From Aphelenchoides besseyi (lineage: Eukaryota; Nematoda; Chromadorea; Rhabditida; Aphelenchoididae): 64,000 nucleotides of DNA. Where the stretch lies: the NCBI GenBank assembly GCA_024699855.1, contig JAMPIQ010000001.1, positions 14,818,001 through 14,882,000 on the forward strand, in the 5' to 3' direction. Shown in pieces: positions 13,237 to 25,902 of the stretch. Both the position numbers and the translations under genes were made by a program. The notes beneath the pieces are model-generated. The model was not told the origin of the DNA and made no database searches. It worked only from the letters and a program-made list of their open reading frames with translations. Positions within the stretch are counted from its first letter, which is position 1. Each line of letters starts with the position of its first letter.

Positions 13237-13627
13237 ATGGGTCACGGACATCACGAACCGTTTGAGGTACCGCACTATAGCATCTACAACAACTGGCAAG
13301 CCTCAGAGCCCTTAGTTCAACATCAGAAGCGTTTGAATCGTTTGGGTCTGAAGGATCCGTGGATTCGGTAAAACAATCTCTTCGATCATAGTTGACATTC
13401 GATTGCAGAAACATGTTTTTCGCTTACAATCCAAAATATCCCCGACCTAACCGTTTTGTTCACATGTGGAATGTAAGCGTCTTTTCGAAGTTTGATTTCT
13501 ATCTTATCCTTAGGTTGCTCGACCAGGGCTGGTGCCGGGACTGTCGATAGCCGCATTTGTGATTGCTCTCGAAGAGGGATACTCGTATTTCAAACACGGA
13601 CATACAAGTTGGAGCGGTGGACATTGA
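13237..13627 (+). CDS. NDUFB3: NADH:ubiquinone oxidoreductase B12 subunit (NDUFB3)
   Basis: Accessory subunit of mitochondrial complex I, in the membrane arm. Three exons join in frame (13237-13367, 13409-13472 and 13514-13627), giving 102 residues, the normal size. The protein begins MGHGHHEPFEVPHY, like the histidine-rich start of animal NDUFB3, and has RLNRLGLKDPWIR matching the conserved LxxxGLRDPWxR block. It ends with one transmembrane helix (LSIAAFVIALEEGYSYF) and a histidine-rich tail. An AATAAA at 13689-13694 lies about 60 nt after the stop. Assignment is confident despite the short length. Confidence 0.93.
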
Positions 13628-14115
13628 GCGAAGAGATTTGTACAAATCGACAACTAGGACTCTCTTTCTGGGGTTGTTTATGCCGAGAAATAAACTCTTG
13701 AATTCAAAGATGGTGTCCCGGAATCGAAAGATTGACCTTTGACCTTCGGATGCAAATTCGCTTAATCGACGGAATTCAGGGATTTGCGTGAATCGAGAAA
13801 TTTCGTTGAGTGTTGTTGGTTGGCGCCCTTTTCGCGTCTGTTGGTCACACAAAACATCGAAGAGAAAATCGCAGATTGGATGCGCGACAAAGAGAACCAG
13901 AAACTTGTTCGTTGCAGCGGCAGAGTGCACTGAAAAGTTTCTGTCGTCCATCCAATTTCACGTAAATTTTCGCTTAAATTCAATTTTAAACCGTCGAATC
14001 GTTCACCTGAGATCATCGGCTGTCACTGAAGTCGCTTGTTGAGTTTTTTTATGTGTTTTACTTTGCCGTACAAGTCGACTGAGAGTTGGGAGTTAGTTGT
14101 AGCACATTAATTAAA
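13628..14115. other. Intergenic with NDUFB3 polyadenylation signal
   Basis: Contains AATAAA at 13689-13694, suited to end the NDUFB3 transcript, then about 420 bp with no convincing gene. A 150-codon minus-strand open frame overlapping the last NDUFB3 exon is judged a shadow. Confidence 0.45.
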
Positions 14116-15182
14116 ATGCCGTTGGAAGTTCGAATTCGACAACGTTTTCGATCGAACATGATGTTCGTTTGTGTGTTGCTTCTTTTCTTTGCAGTTAATG
14201 GACAACAAATCGACCAACAAGAAGGCGAGTTAACGGCTTAGAATGCGAGTTAATTGATGACGATTAGGTCTACGAGCTTCTGGTCGTTTGATGGCCGATA
14301 TCTTGGAGATCTTTGCGCCGCAATCATCTCAGTCGAACAAACGTTTACAATTGCCATCTCAATTGCCACCGTACCACATGAATCGACAATCGTTTTCCGC
14401 AGACGAACGTCGAGGTGGTGATTCGGGTTTTGCATCGCGCGCAAACAAACCAACGGGTGTCTGGTCATCATTAGCTCAAGAAGTGATGCAAATCTTCACT
14501 GTAACACCACCGACTACTACAACGACGACAACCGTTCCGCCTCCAATGAACAACTTCATTGGCAATTTGGCTGACCGAGTGAGTAGTTTGTTTCAGACGT
14601 TTCAACGAGTTTATTGTTAGTTCAAAATTCCCGGATTGTTTCGTCCACTTTTCAATTCGGACGAGACAACAACCTCAACTCAAATTCCACCAACCACTAC
14701 GCTTTTTCCAACCTTGCCAACATTCCCTCCTTTTCCGACATTTCCGCCATTTCAACTTCCGACCACTACGCCCAAATCTGATAACTCGGGTTTCGTTGAC
14801 GGTCTGAAGTCGCTCTTTGACCGTTCAGTTGGCACTGGAACCAACGGTTTGTCGCAAACTCACGAGCAAATAGACACCGGAAATGGCAAGTTGGATCGCT
14901 TTGTGGTTCGCGAGAGTTCTGCCGATCCACAAGACTTCTGGTCAAACCTTATGGGCAACAAATGGAACGAAAGGGGTTCGTGTGTTGTGAACTTAATTGA
15001 GATTCACAAATTCAGGTATTCAATGGGATGATGGCAATATACGTCTTGTAAATAAGAAAGGAAACAAGTTCTTGGGATCTGAGGTTGCGGTTCACGATCG
15101 TTCAATTGACATCCCGTTGGCTCGCTATTTGGACATGGCAAATGAGTTTCTTGGTGCAGCCTATCAACAACGACGAGAATGA
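14116..15182 (+). CDS. Secreted Thr/Pro-rich protein, unknown
   Basis: Four exons (14116-14224, 14268-14578, 14621-14975 and 15016-15182) join in frame to about 313 residues. A signal peptide is clear (MMFVCVLLLFFAVNGQ, preceded by a basic start). The middle has two threonine/proline blocks (TVTPPTTTTTTTVPPP and a PTFPPF/PTTTP stretch) likely to be O-glycosylated spacers. The C-terminal part is more globular (WDDGNIRLVNKKGNKFLG) and ends QQRRE. The first intron reads best as a GC-AG intron (AAG|GCGAGT...TTAG); a GT donor four bases on would shift the frame. No domain is recognised. Secretion to cuticle or extracellular matrix is only an inference. Confidence 0.72.
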
Positions 15183-15305
15183 ACGATGAAGTCGATTAAT
15201 TTGGTTCGGATCTTGAATTCATTGCGGTGCAATTTCTTTGTTCGTTTTTCAAAACTTTTAATCATAGATTTTATTGATTGTGTGTAAATAAAAACTATTT
15301 CGACT

Positions 15306-16912
15306 TCAGAGCCATGAATCCTGGTTAGCAATAACGTGACCCAACGTTGCCATGATTGCGGCAGTGTAATCGATGTCTCCCTCCTTGAAGACACTCAAGT
15401 AATCGCCTTGGGTATGATGGAAGTTGAAGTAGAAATCTTGGCCTTTGTCCGCGACGTAATTTATCGATGGAATTCCGTCATCTGCCCATTTTTGAACATC
15501 ACCCTGTTGTGGAGCTTCGCGAACCGAAATCGGAATTCCGTTTGCCTGTAGAAGTTCGGCAATTTCCTGGAGACGAGCACGCTAAAAGCATTCCAATTAG
15601 GTTGCTTTAACGGTTGTTTCTTACGTGGGTCGAGTTGCCTTTGAAACGGAAGATCGAGTCATTAGACGTCGGTTTGAAGGCTCCTTGATCAGTTTCGGAG
15701 ACAAAAACAAACTTTTCGCTTGTGTTCATGTGTGCTTCATAATAAGCCGCTGCCCCAAAGAAACCTTGTTCTTCGGCAGTCCAGAAAATGCCACGAATTG
15801 TTCTAAAAGAAGATAAAGTTAAGGTGAAGTTGAAGTTTACCGTTTGGGCTGGAAACGTTTATCTTTTTGTGCCAGTTTCTGGAGCATCTTCATTCCTTGC
15901 CAAACAGCAGCCATTCCACCGCCATCTTCAATTTTGGTCTCAATTTGCGGTTTTCTGTTTCCACTTACCGTCCAAAGCTCCTTGACCCAAATCCCACGAA
16001 TCGATGTGACCGCTTAAAAGAACAATTTCATTTGGCAATTCGGAACCTAGAAATCATTTAATCCGATTAATCAGCAACCAATCGAAACCTTTGATGTCAA
16101 AGATGATGTTTTTTGATGAGCATTTTCCGTTGTTTTTTGATCGAATGTCCATGTTGACTTTCAGTGTCTTGTTTCTCTTGACTAATCGGTCCAACATCTC
16201 CGCTTCTTCGAGAGTCAATGAGGCAGCCGGAAGATGGTCGTCGGTACCCGAACCGGTATGAGGTGATCCAATGGAAAACGGACCAACAGATTTTGCCAAC
16301 AATCCCATGGCGCCATGCTCTTTCACTTTTGCCGATGCACGCCGATAAATGTAATCGTCGAAATACGAGTTCCACGGTTGATTGTAGACGACTATTTTAC
16401 CACGCACATCAACGTTCTCAACTTCATTGTAATCGCGTAGAACCACCGCTTCCGCAGTTACATTCGATGGATCAATCCCGCCAATTGCCAACACGTTCAA
16501 ACGTTGAACTCGTGGCTCCAAAAGCCACACGTGATCGTCGCCGCGAATCCAGTTCGGTAAGTTGTGAACATCTTCGGTGTGAACGTTGTCGAATTGATCC
16601 TCGGATTTTAAGCGATCTACGGTAAATTCAATTGCACTAAATAGCGTTCAATAGTTAAATGAGTTCGCTTACTCTTCCAAACGCTTTGTGCACAACATTC
16701 GATTTCCAAAATCATCGACCAATGGCTCCAACCATTCGTATCCACTGTTCACTGATTCACTAGATGTTGTGATGTGATTGATGAGATCGTGAACACTCTC
16801 GCCAAACTGAACACACTCATAAGCTCATTAGAGACAGTAAACTCACTTTGTCTTCAACGAACGCTGCATTTACAATCAGTGGCCATAGAGCCAATGACCA
16901 AATCGAAAACAT
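15306..16912 (-). CDS. CPQ: Carboxypeptidase Q (M28 family, plasma glutamate carboxypeptidase)
   Basis: Secreted or lysosomal zinc dipeptidase of the M28B group. It starts [18 protein letters not shown], a clean signal peptide. It continues with [15 protein letters not shown] and a protease-associated insert containing [17 protein letters not shown]. The catalytic region follows: [20 protein letters not shown] carries the zinc-binding His and bridging Asp, and [10 protein letters not shown] carries the catalytic and metal-binding glutamates. ETDQGAF and [11 protein letters not shown] supply the last Asp and His ligands. About seven short introns interrupt the gene. All metal ligands are present and length is normal, so an active enzyme is expected. 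A paralog of the same M28B group is the only alternative. Confidence 0.95.
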
Positions 16913-17516
16913 TTTGCGGCCAACGACCGATCAGTCGAATGATCGACTAATTTGTTTAAGCTGGATTAGAAAGAAGCAACTGACAAGAACTGATAAATGG
17001 GTGGACTCTTCGCTTTTTAACTCAACAAGATTACATCTCGCAAATTAATGGACGTCCAATAGAACCTTACGATTTGGGTTGTTCCAATCTCGTTTCTCAA
17101 GCTCACAATTTACGTGTCATTTGTTCGGATTGTTTACCGAGATGACGCGATTTGATCGCTTCCGAACCCTTTGGATCTTCGTACTCGCGAATCCCATGAG
17201 GTCAATGTGATTGAATGACAACAAACAGTACGAAAGTTATTTCTGTCTTATTAGCCATCAGTCAATCAACCGGTCGAGTAAACGTGTAAACTATCGGTAT
17301 TAGTGAAAACGAGTAATTTGATCCGAGAGTCCGGAAACTTTTACTAATTACCATCGTCTCTACAACAAAGTTCACATGCAATTTCAACCAACTGCTGTTC
17401 ACCAATTTACAACCCAAATATAAACGCTTATACCGAAGCTTCCAATTGTGTATCTTGTCAACTATCGTGTTGAAAGTTTTATTTAAAATTCTAAAAAGTG
17501 CACAAAATTTGAAAGT
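16913..17516. other. Intergenic, about 600 bp
   Basis: AT-rich sequence between the CPQ start and the hyccin 3' end. No open frame with support, repeat or RNA signature was seen. Confidence 0.45.
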
Positions 17517-18779
17517 TCACTGTCGTCTAACCGATTTGGCGGACGTCTTCTCGATGTCCTGAATCAGACGTCGAGTTTCTTCTTGATTCAAAAGATCACG
17601 CATCGCATTTGTTACCTGAAACCAAAAGCTAACAGAAAGATAGATGAACGAACCAAAAGAACTTCTGATGCAATATCGAAAATTGCACGTTGATGAACGG
17701 CATCCAGCGCCCGAAGTCCCGAAGCAGCGTAGCCGTTGAATATGCAAAAATTGATGACCGTCAACGCCTCAACATAAAAATAAGATGGAGAAAAGATTCT
17801 CGGCTTTCTGAAACCTAAGATTCTTAACCCAATAATAGAAATGAAAATACATGGATAAGTCGGGAAAAGTGTCGCTTGTCGAAAGCGAGTCGTTGAGCAC
17901 TTTTTCACGTAAATTGCTCTCAGCAAACCGAAAGCTCGAACTCGAAATACTGTAGAGCATCTCACAAAACGGTCTGCAAACAACTTCGAGCGCCAAATGG
18001 TCAATTGAATTGCTAATCTAAACACAGCAAATGAATGAAATTTAGCTTCAAACTTACTGAAGTGATAAGTCGCGTTAAAACAATGAAACGATTCTCTCCG
18101 ATTATCGTCTCAATGGCCGGATATGGACCAATATGCACGGAACACTGAATTCAAATTGTAACGTTTAAATCTAAATCTTCAACTTACTAGAACCGCAGAT
18201 GAAGCAGCGTTCAATCGATAGTCGGCGGTTGGCAAATCCGAGACGGTGTTCAATTTCACCGGATCGTGATAGATACTCGGACATCGAATTGATGGAATAC
18301 GAAACACATCCACTCGTTTTGACAACTCTTCCGAACCGGGACCACCAGCCAGGATTTCTTCATTATAAAGAGCAAGGAAAATGGTTTCAAACATCGTTAT
18401 GGCATTTTGATGGCCGGATTGTAACGAACACATATACAAGTACATGAATTGTGGCAGCAGTTGAATGGCAAAGTAACGACCAACACCTACAAAAACTCAA
18501 TTACAAACATAAAATCATAACGACAAACGTACCCATTTTATAGTAGATGGCAAGAATCTGACCAATCAAAGGATGTACGAGATCCACGTCTTCATAATTA
18601 CAAACCACGTAGTTGATTAAGCTCTGGGATTTATGTGCTTCTTCGCGCAGAATCCGACGATGTTCAGTCACAACGCTGCTCGATTTTGCTGACCCATCGG
18701 AGTGTTTCGATGCTTTGGCCGCTGAAGTCACTTGCTCTCCGAACTCCACCAACCACGTCTCCAACTGTTCGCAATTCAT
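17517..18779 (-). CDS. FAM126: Hyccin/FAM126 family protein
   Basis: Scaffold subunit of the phosphatidylinositol 4-kinase IIIalpha complex (with TTC7 and EFR3) at the plasma membrane. The start MNCEQLETWLVEFGEQV matches the WLxEF opening of hyccin. Following blocks match in order: VDLVHPLIGQILAIYYKMG, FAIQLLPQFMYLYMC, ALYNEEI, VFRIPSIRCPSIYHDP, IGPYPAIETIIGENRFIVLT and, near the end, IFNGYAASGLRALDAVHQRA. The C-terminal low-complexity tail of vertebrate hyccin is absent, as in most invertebrates. About five introns are short. The in-frame sequence extends upstream, so a slightly longer N-terminus cannot be excluded. Confidence 0.87.
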
Positions 18780-18963
18780 TTGGCAGGTTGTCTCATTCCT
18801 AAATCTGCAGTTAGGTGTCGAATTACTAGGTTCAAGATACTCATCGACAGTGCAACGCAACAATTAGAAAATGAGATTGAACTTTAAAAAGTTATTTATT
18901 TCAAGTACCAAAAATAAGTTAAATGCTAAGTGATGTCTCGGAGAATTGAGCAATAAACATCTT

Positions 18964-21155
18964 CTATGCAGCGTTTTCCTCTTCGATTGTAAGTTCTTCA
19001 TTGATTTGACATTCCTGAATTGAAACAAGTGAATAGGAATGAGGATCAAAAACAAACTTCTTGAAACTCGGCAACTGCCCGATTGTATTGGCGATGTCGA
19101 TCCTGAAGCTGCTGAAGAGTAGTGGCTAAATCATCTCGTTTTTGTTGCACCGCCTGTTTTCTTTTCATTAACTAAACAAATCGCTTTACATCTTGTACTT
19201 AAAAGGAACTTACTCCTGTTAGACTTCCGGTCACATTCTGTACTAATTCTTCCAAATTGCGTAGAAACGATTCGTTGTATGACTTTGAAATTGCCCTAAA
19301 AATTGATGAACTTCAACTACTCTCTTGCTCACAAATGTTTCTGATCGTCGATGTTATTGAGCAGTTTGATTTCCGTTTTCACGAAATCGCAAACGTCAAC
19401 CAATGTATTATGGTAAGTACAAAGCCGTCGAGCTTCCAGATGTTTTGCGGTAACTGAAACACAAGATTGATTTTCAAGTTTGGAGTTGAAACATACCTTG
19501 ATTGTAAAGCTCCACGAATCGCCGTTGATATTGATTCAACTCGATTTGCGTCGGCTTTGAGTCAATTTGCCGGGATAGAACGTAAATTTGTTTGTTGATT
19601 TGCTCTAATTCCGAACGTAGTTCGTTCAACTGCTCGTGACCAGACGATTCATTACTTTTCGTGGTTGTTGTGGAGTTTTCATTTGTTTCCAATCGTTCTA
19701 TTTCCGCTTCCAATTCTTGTATTTTCGATCGACATTCCCGCTTGTATGTGATCTCGTCGGCACGAATCTGTTTGCACTCACTCAACAGCTCCCGAGTTTC
19801 ATCCAGCAGTCTAAAAGTAAATTCATTTCGAAGGAAAGAAGAAAGTAGTTACTCTTGATCGACTGTGGACATAAAATCGTCAAAATCGTTTAGTTTGTCT
19901 TTCAGGTTCGCGAGTTCGCTTTCATGTTCTTCGACCAGTGTCATTTCCCGTTCCTTGTCTTCTTCCACTGCAGAAAGTTGAAGTTTGAGCTAAAGAGCTG
20001 ATCGGTTATAAGCAACAAGTTTAAACTAACATTCTCATTTTCCTTTTTTATTCTCTCCAGCTCCTCGTCCGCAGTTATGGTTTCTTTTAAGCCCTCGGAA
20101 TTCAAAGCGATTTGGCCCAATTTGGAAGAGTCTATCATTTCCGTCACGGCACGAGCAGAAACTTTTTTGTTTGTCGTTGGATCGATGTCTTGAAGTTCAG
20201 ATTTCAATTTCTCGGCAATCTAAAAGCATTTCTTAGGCTTTAAATTGGTGGTAAGTAGTCACCTGCAGGTTTTTGAGAAACTCTGTTTCCAGTTCTTTCT
20301 TCTTGTTTCTCGCCGGTTCTTCGTCATCGACCAAAGGAGCGCGAACAACCACATCGGAGGCATCTCTAAATTAAAAATACAGTTAAACCAATGTTTAGAC
20401 TTACAATCCATATTCTAACAAAGTGCATCGAACGTCGTCCTCCAAATTCTGTGTAACCGTTTGCTTAGTTCTGGCCAACACTCTTTTCGGACGAGCTCTT
20501 GGTCGAGGAATCGGTTGTGGTCGATCCAAACCACCTTCTACGGACCAACCGGAGTTATCAAACTGATAGGCAGAGTAGCGTAGAATTTCATCTCCGTGTT
20601 TTTTCTTCGCTTCAATCGCCTCTTTGACTAACCACTAAAACCGAAAATAAAAACAAAGTCAAAGTATCTACCTGAATAACTGGAAAAATGCGAATACAAT
20701 CGAGACCCTGAATTTGATGCGGTTCAATGGAATGCGGACACTTAAATTTGGGCAGAACTTTCACGATGTTTTCTGTTAGTGCACTGAAAGTTGACGTCAG
20801 AAATGGCTAAAATTCTGACAACAAACATTTTCTGTCCAATCGACGAGTTCTCGGAGTACAACAAGTCGACGTCCACGGCTTCAGCACACAGCGAAATACA
20901 CCAAACCATTCCACCGACGATCTGAGGATGCTAATCGGTCGTTTTATGCATTTGATTTACCTTATCGAAAGCGCTTAGACCGTGGATTTTCGCTCGAAAG
21001 TATCCGGCGGAAATCAGAAGTTGGAGTATTTCCGTGAGCTTTGCGTATTGTTCTTCATCTTCGTAGACCGTGAACTGAAGAAAAATAAACGAAAAGAAGA
21101 AAATTGAACAAACTTTTCCGTCCAACGAACTTGTCCCGAAAAGTTCGTTTTCCAT
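18964..21155 (-). CDS. CCDC93: CCDC93 (CCC complex coiled-coil subunit)
   Basis: Subunit of the COMMD/CCDC22/CCDC93 complex that works with retriever and WASH in endosomal cargo recycling. The N-terminal globular region is highly conserved: [71 protein letters not shown] and [17 protein letters not shown] polybasic linker follows, then long coiled coils including the family block [15 protein letters not shown]. The protein ends [16 protein letters not shown]. About ten short introns. The chosen start ([10 protein letters not shown]) is the first ATG of the first coding exon; human CCDC93 has a similarly short leader. Length and order match the family. Confidence 0.94.
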
Positions 21156-21545
21156 TTCGCTTTGATCTTTGGAAACGATTACATTGAAGTCAACTGCAAG
21201 ATGGTTTACATCAACAAGCAAAATACTCTGCCGTTAGAGTCTAATTAGAGTTTGTTTGTGGCCAACAAGATTGGATATTTTCGTGTGAACCCGATGCTAA
21301 GAAATCGATTGTCGTTCAGGAAACGGAAATGTTTGACATGGTTGTGGTGAGTGTTTTTTCAAGTCCACAAAAGTATCCGTTCAATGAACAATAGCCATTA
21401 AGAGCTGAAAATTGATGTCTTTGGTTTTCAATTTATAACCAAGGCCGATTGTATTGTAAACTGATTCATTAACCTGTTCAACAATGAAACCAAATTAAGA
21501 GATCGAAAATTAAACAAATGACATAGAATTCAAGGGCATTGATTT

Positions 21546-24049
21546 TCAAGTCCAGATCGGACATCTTCTTTTCGGGTTTAACGGTGCTGATGCCGAGCAT
21601 TGAAATGTTTTTGCAAACTGAGGCATATTAGCTACTACCCCGTTAACTCGGGCATACGAAGGTGAATGAGTGTCACTTAAGGCCGCTTGAACAGCTTGAT
21701 CTTTGGTCATCGAAGTGCACAGTATCTAAACTCTTAAGCAGTTATTTTTCCAATGATATACTTACGTTTGCAAAACTAAAGAAGAACATATGATCGTCCG
21801 TGTAGTTCTTGAATTGCGGCCATGGAGACTCATGTTTTCCGTGTTTATTCAGATACTGATGATAAGCCTAAAATACTTTTTAGAAACCTACATCCAAAGC
21901 AACTTGCCATATAAGCTTTTTTCAATCCAACACTGTCAGCAACATTTTCATCGCGAGTCAATTCGCCGTTCACGTGAAGGGCCGGTTCTTCTTTGATTTT
22001 GAATTCAGAATACTGTTCGACCATACATTTGGTTCGATTGTTGAAGATGTTCAACGTTTTGTTGTCCCACCAATTGTAAAGATTTCCAATGATGTCGAAC
22101 TGGCGACCTTGACCATCGAACGAATGACCCATTTCATGTCCGAGAATCTGTCCAATTGCTGCGTAGATTGCGGATCTAAAACAACCAATCAATTTAGTTC
22201 TTTTAATCTTGTTTACTTCGGATAATTCGGGTGGAAAAAGGGTTCTTGGAGAATTGCAGCCGGAACGACTGCAGATAGAAAATGATGTTTGTTGGGAAAA
22301 CAAACCAACCAATTTTATTGTGAGTCTGAGAATTGTAGGCATTGACCATTGCAGCACTCATTTCCATTTCGGTTCTCTCCGACGGCTTCAACAAATGACG
22401 TAAAGTTCGACGAAACTCGAACCGTTGAACTTTCTCTTCCATGTCAAAATACGTGTCGCCTTCTTTGAAGTTCAACTAAACTTGGAGATTGAAACGGAGA
22501 CTGTGGCTGCTATCTTACATCTTCGTAAAAATTGTCAAGTTCCGTATCGTTGAAAACAAAATCCGGAGCTCCAATGACCGTCAACTGCTCTTGCGCCTAT
22601 GGTATGTAAGTGAATAGTTTTTTTGTAAACCACTAACCTTTTTTATTCCATACTCTTTGACCTGTGGACTAATCCAAACACTTGTATTCAAAGTGCGAAT
22701 GAATGCAACGCGAAGTTCTTCGAACATATTCGTAGCCACTTGTTTTGCTTCACGGCTGAATTTATTGCGAACATAAACAGCACCCGAGAGCTGTGGCATG
22801 TTCTCGATTGTGTAGGTCAAACACTCACGCCAACGAAGTGCACGTTTCTTCTTCCCGACCAATGCTCGATTGAACTCATCTTCGATAGCTCGAAACCGGG
22901 AATCCAATGCAGTAACGAAAACGTGAGTATAACGCCAAAAAACGTAATTTGTAATAGTCCGCGAGTCTGTTCGATTCAACAGATCACTAACTTTTTCGAG
23001 ATATTCGACTTCATTCACTACGATTTGTGGATTGGAATCCAAATACTCGTGAACTTCTGGCGGCGAAACTTCTCTTATATAACGTGTCCAATTGATCTAA
23101 AAGGCAATCAAACCGAAGAACAAAAGAAAACGAACCGCCGGAGCCAAATCATTCAAATCACTCAAATTGCGAAGATTGTACACACGATCATAATCGAAAC
23201 GTTCTTCTCGCGATTTTGACCAATTGGCCAACTGGACATCGATTTCAATCAATTCGTCAACTGTTTTTGACAAATCACACAACGTCACATTTGCAGCAGA
23301 GTCCTTGACAAACAACCACAACATATCGGTCATGTACTGACGATAAGCTAAGAGTTTTGGTTTGTACATCGGTTTCAAATAGTATTCGCGTGATGGCATG
23401 ATTTGTTGTCGTTGATCAAAGTTCAGAACCCAACGACTTACATTTCGAAGGTCTTGACCGGCATCGAAATCTACAAAAAGCTTGTAGGCACGTTGTTTGA
23501 CGATGTTAATGAGAAGTCCGGTCAAATCAAAATCCGTTGAGTTCCATTCGTCGCCTTTGAGTAGTGGCCAACCACCAAAACTCTAAAAACGTTTCAATTT
23601 CGTTAAAAAGCAACAAACAAACTTCAATTTCCTTCAAATAAGCGCTTGTTCCAGCCGCATTGATCGCGTCCAAATCGTTACAAGCACGGAAATACTGTTT
23701 GATCGAATTGATGGCTTTTGATGTCGAGGGTTTTGTGTCGTTGTAGAGACCTGAAAATGAGTTAGATTTGAACACATAAATGAAACTTACCAGCCATCAC
23801 CGGTTTAATCAAATCCATGGCGACGGTTAGTTTCGTATAAGCTGTTCGATCGTGGGGAATCGGATTCTCGGAAACCCAACGACTGCAAACATGTTCGTAG
23901 AAGTCGACACATGGATCAACTGAGTAATTCAACATAATGGTCGGATAAGTGATCTTCTTTTCTGTGGCCAACTTCCGTGTCCTCACTCCACAACATAAAC
24001 CAACAGCAAAAAGGAGTACCGTAAGAATACAAACATTCCAACTATTCAT
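21546..24049 (-). CDS. Neprilysin-like M13 metallopeptidase (type II membrane)
   Basis: Zinc metallopeptidase that cleaves small peptides outside the cell. The N-terminus has a signal anchor (VCILTVLLFAVGLCCGV) followed by the NYSVDPCVDFYEHVCSRW block that opens the M13 ectodomain. The zinc site is ILGHEMGHSFDGQGRQFD (HExxH), with the third ligand in ELTRDENVADSVG. The C-terminus CPIWT keeps the conserved CxxW. The substrate-binding NAxY region reads VNAYNSQTHN, with Asn where Tyr is usual. About nine short introns. Nematodes carry many M13 paralogs, so a specific name is not justified. The enzyme appears intact and probably active. Confidence 0.94.
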
Positions 24050-24847
24050 TGATCTAGAAAATGAATTTTAAGGAATAGAATGTCAACTTGATCGTCAATG
24101 ATCGAAGTCCAAAAATCGCCAATTGAAACGCGACAACCGGCGATCAAAACAAGCTGCGGGAAGCAAAAAAACCTAAGAACAAACGTGAGACAAAGTCCTC
24201 CTTAACAATCAAGCTTAGAGTCAACTGTCCGTAGAGTTTTATAATCGTTTTATAATCGACTTCAAACTTCATTTACAGCCGTCTACTTGAAACGTCAGAA
24301 CACAAAACAAAAACGGAAGACGTTAACCGCATTTTTATTGTGGTCGAAGGTGATCGTTGAACAACGAGATGGAAGAACGAGTTTATTAGCGTCGGCAGGC
24401 GGGCAGTCGGAAACGATTTTTTTCAAATTTTGACGTTCAATTGAGGTCGCAGGCTTCAGTGAGTTGCTGCTATTCATTGTGCTCTCGATCATAATCGTCG
24501 ACGACAAACGAACCGACGATCAAGGTTACCAGTGTTTCTGTAGGGTATTTGATTTGCCGAACTCCTGTGGCGAGTTCTCGAAAACATCTAAAGACGAAAC
24601 ATTTGGACAGTTGTGTTCACTTAAAAGGAAGATCACTGAGATCGAATTGAGTTTGCATAGTCGTCTCAATGTCTGTTTTCAATCAAAGATAATCATATAG
24701 TAACACAGAAATCTTATGCATCAGCTCAAAACAATCAGAGGAACACAAATTCAACTTCTGAGAAGCAAATGACTCATCTTTGAAATCAATCATTTCGCTC
24801 CTTCACTTTCATTGGCCGTGAATTTGAGGTTGATTCTTTGGTTGAAG
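24050..24847. other. Intergenic, about 800 bp
   Basis: Lies upstream of both the M13 peptidase (minus) and the next secreted protein gene (plus), so it should contain both promoters. A 78-codon plus-strand open frame at 24464-24700 begins with hydrophobic residues but has no other support. No repeats seen. Confidence 0.4.
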
Positions 24848-25902
24848 ATGGTTGTTTCGAGCCAATTAAGACTGCTTATTGTTGTTGTTTTTACCATTTC
24901 ACTAAGTTGGTCAGAAACACGAATTTGTGATGACGAACAAAGAGACTACAGAAAAACGGAAATGCAAGTGGATTTCGAGAAAAAAATTTTTTCATGGCCA
25001 ATTTAGATTCCAAGCTGTTGATACGTGCTACAAAGAACGACCGTGAGTTTGAAGACATTAAATTTAGGCATAGTCAGCTTCAATTCAGTTCATCCAATGC
25101 TTGCAAAAATCTACATATCGAACAGTATCAACCATTGAATTTGCTACTGAACATTGCTCGAGCCTTCAACAACCGTAAGAACAATAATCTTATTATAAGC
25201 TTTATTTTTAAATAACAGTTGGCGCAGAAGAGCGAAGAAGTTTTCGAGAAGCGACCCGACGGCTCATTGGCAGAGTTGATGCTTGTAATCCAGCAATCTC
25301 CGATCAACTAAAACGGTCAATGGAACACTTAAATTATCGAAATGAAAGCATTTGTCCAACAAAACAACAAGTTTGTCAGTAAGTTCTACAATAATCTTTC
25401 ATGTAAGAGTTTGTTTTCAGGCAGAATACTGCTTATCTCTATCCCATGTACTGTACATTTCGAAAGCACCTGAATTGTCAAGATCGATGTGAAGATCAGA
25501 AATTCGAATTCCAACTCCAACTTTTCTATGCCACGACTTACGCTCTTCAGATGATTAGTGCCGAAACGAATCAGCCTCTACGGTTTGTTTATATTTAGGT
25601 CAACAATACACAGAAGATTTAGTTGTCGGCCCACTCATCAGTTTTTCAAACACACAGACGTCAACGTCACGCTGCTTAAACCGAACGTTGAAATCATTTC
25701 GGGCGGAATTCTGAATCACGAACGTTTTGATTTCTGTCGACGCACCATGGACTTATTTTACAACTTGTATTCCGATCGCGATGACCCGCAATTCCGTAGA
25801 TGTCAGCGACAAAAAGCCACTAGTCACGATGAACTCTCTGAGCTCTTGGATGAAATCGAGGATCTAAACGATGACGATTTCTTTCAGTTCTTGTTTTTCT
25901 AA
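24848..25902 (+). CDS. Secreted cysteine-containing protein, unknown
   Basis: A signal peptide is clear (QLRLLIVVVFTISLSWSE). The best exon chain has an intron at 24927-25006 (GTGATG...TTTAG). It continues with LIRATKNDREFEDIKF, a helical segment ERRSFREATRRLIGRVDACN, then a paired-cysteine segment (YPMYCTFRKHLNCQDRCEDQ). The tail is acidic (DELSELLDEIEDLNDDD). Roughly eight cysteines are spread over about 270 residues. If the first exon is instead extended, a frameshift at an A7T6 run near 24983 would be needed; the intron reading avoids this. I do not recognise the family. It lies in tandem, same strand, with another unknown secreted gene. Confidence 0.65.

Noticed and set aside
13499..13951. 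150-codon minus-strand open frame
   Set aside because: Overlaps the last NDUFB3 exon and its polyadenylation signal, and has no recognisable features; treated as a shadow.
24464..24700. 78-codon plus-strand frame starting with hydrophobic residues
   Set aside because: Weak signal-peptide look only; no splice or downstream support and unusual composition.
24970..25000. Apparent frameshift at an A7T6 run in the secreted-protein gene
   Set aside because: An intron at 24927-25006 with valid ends restores frame, so no lesion needs to be assumed.
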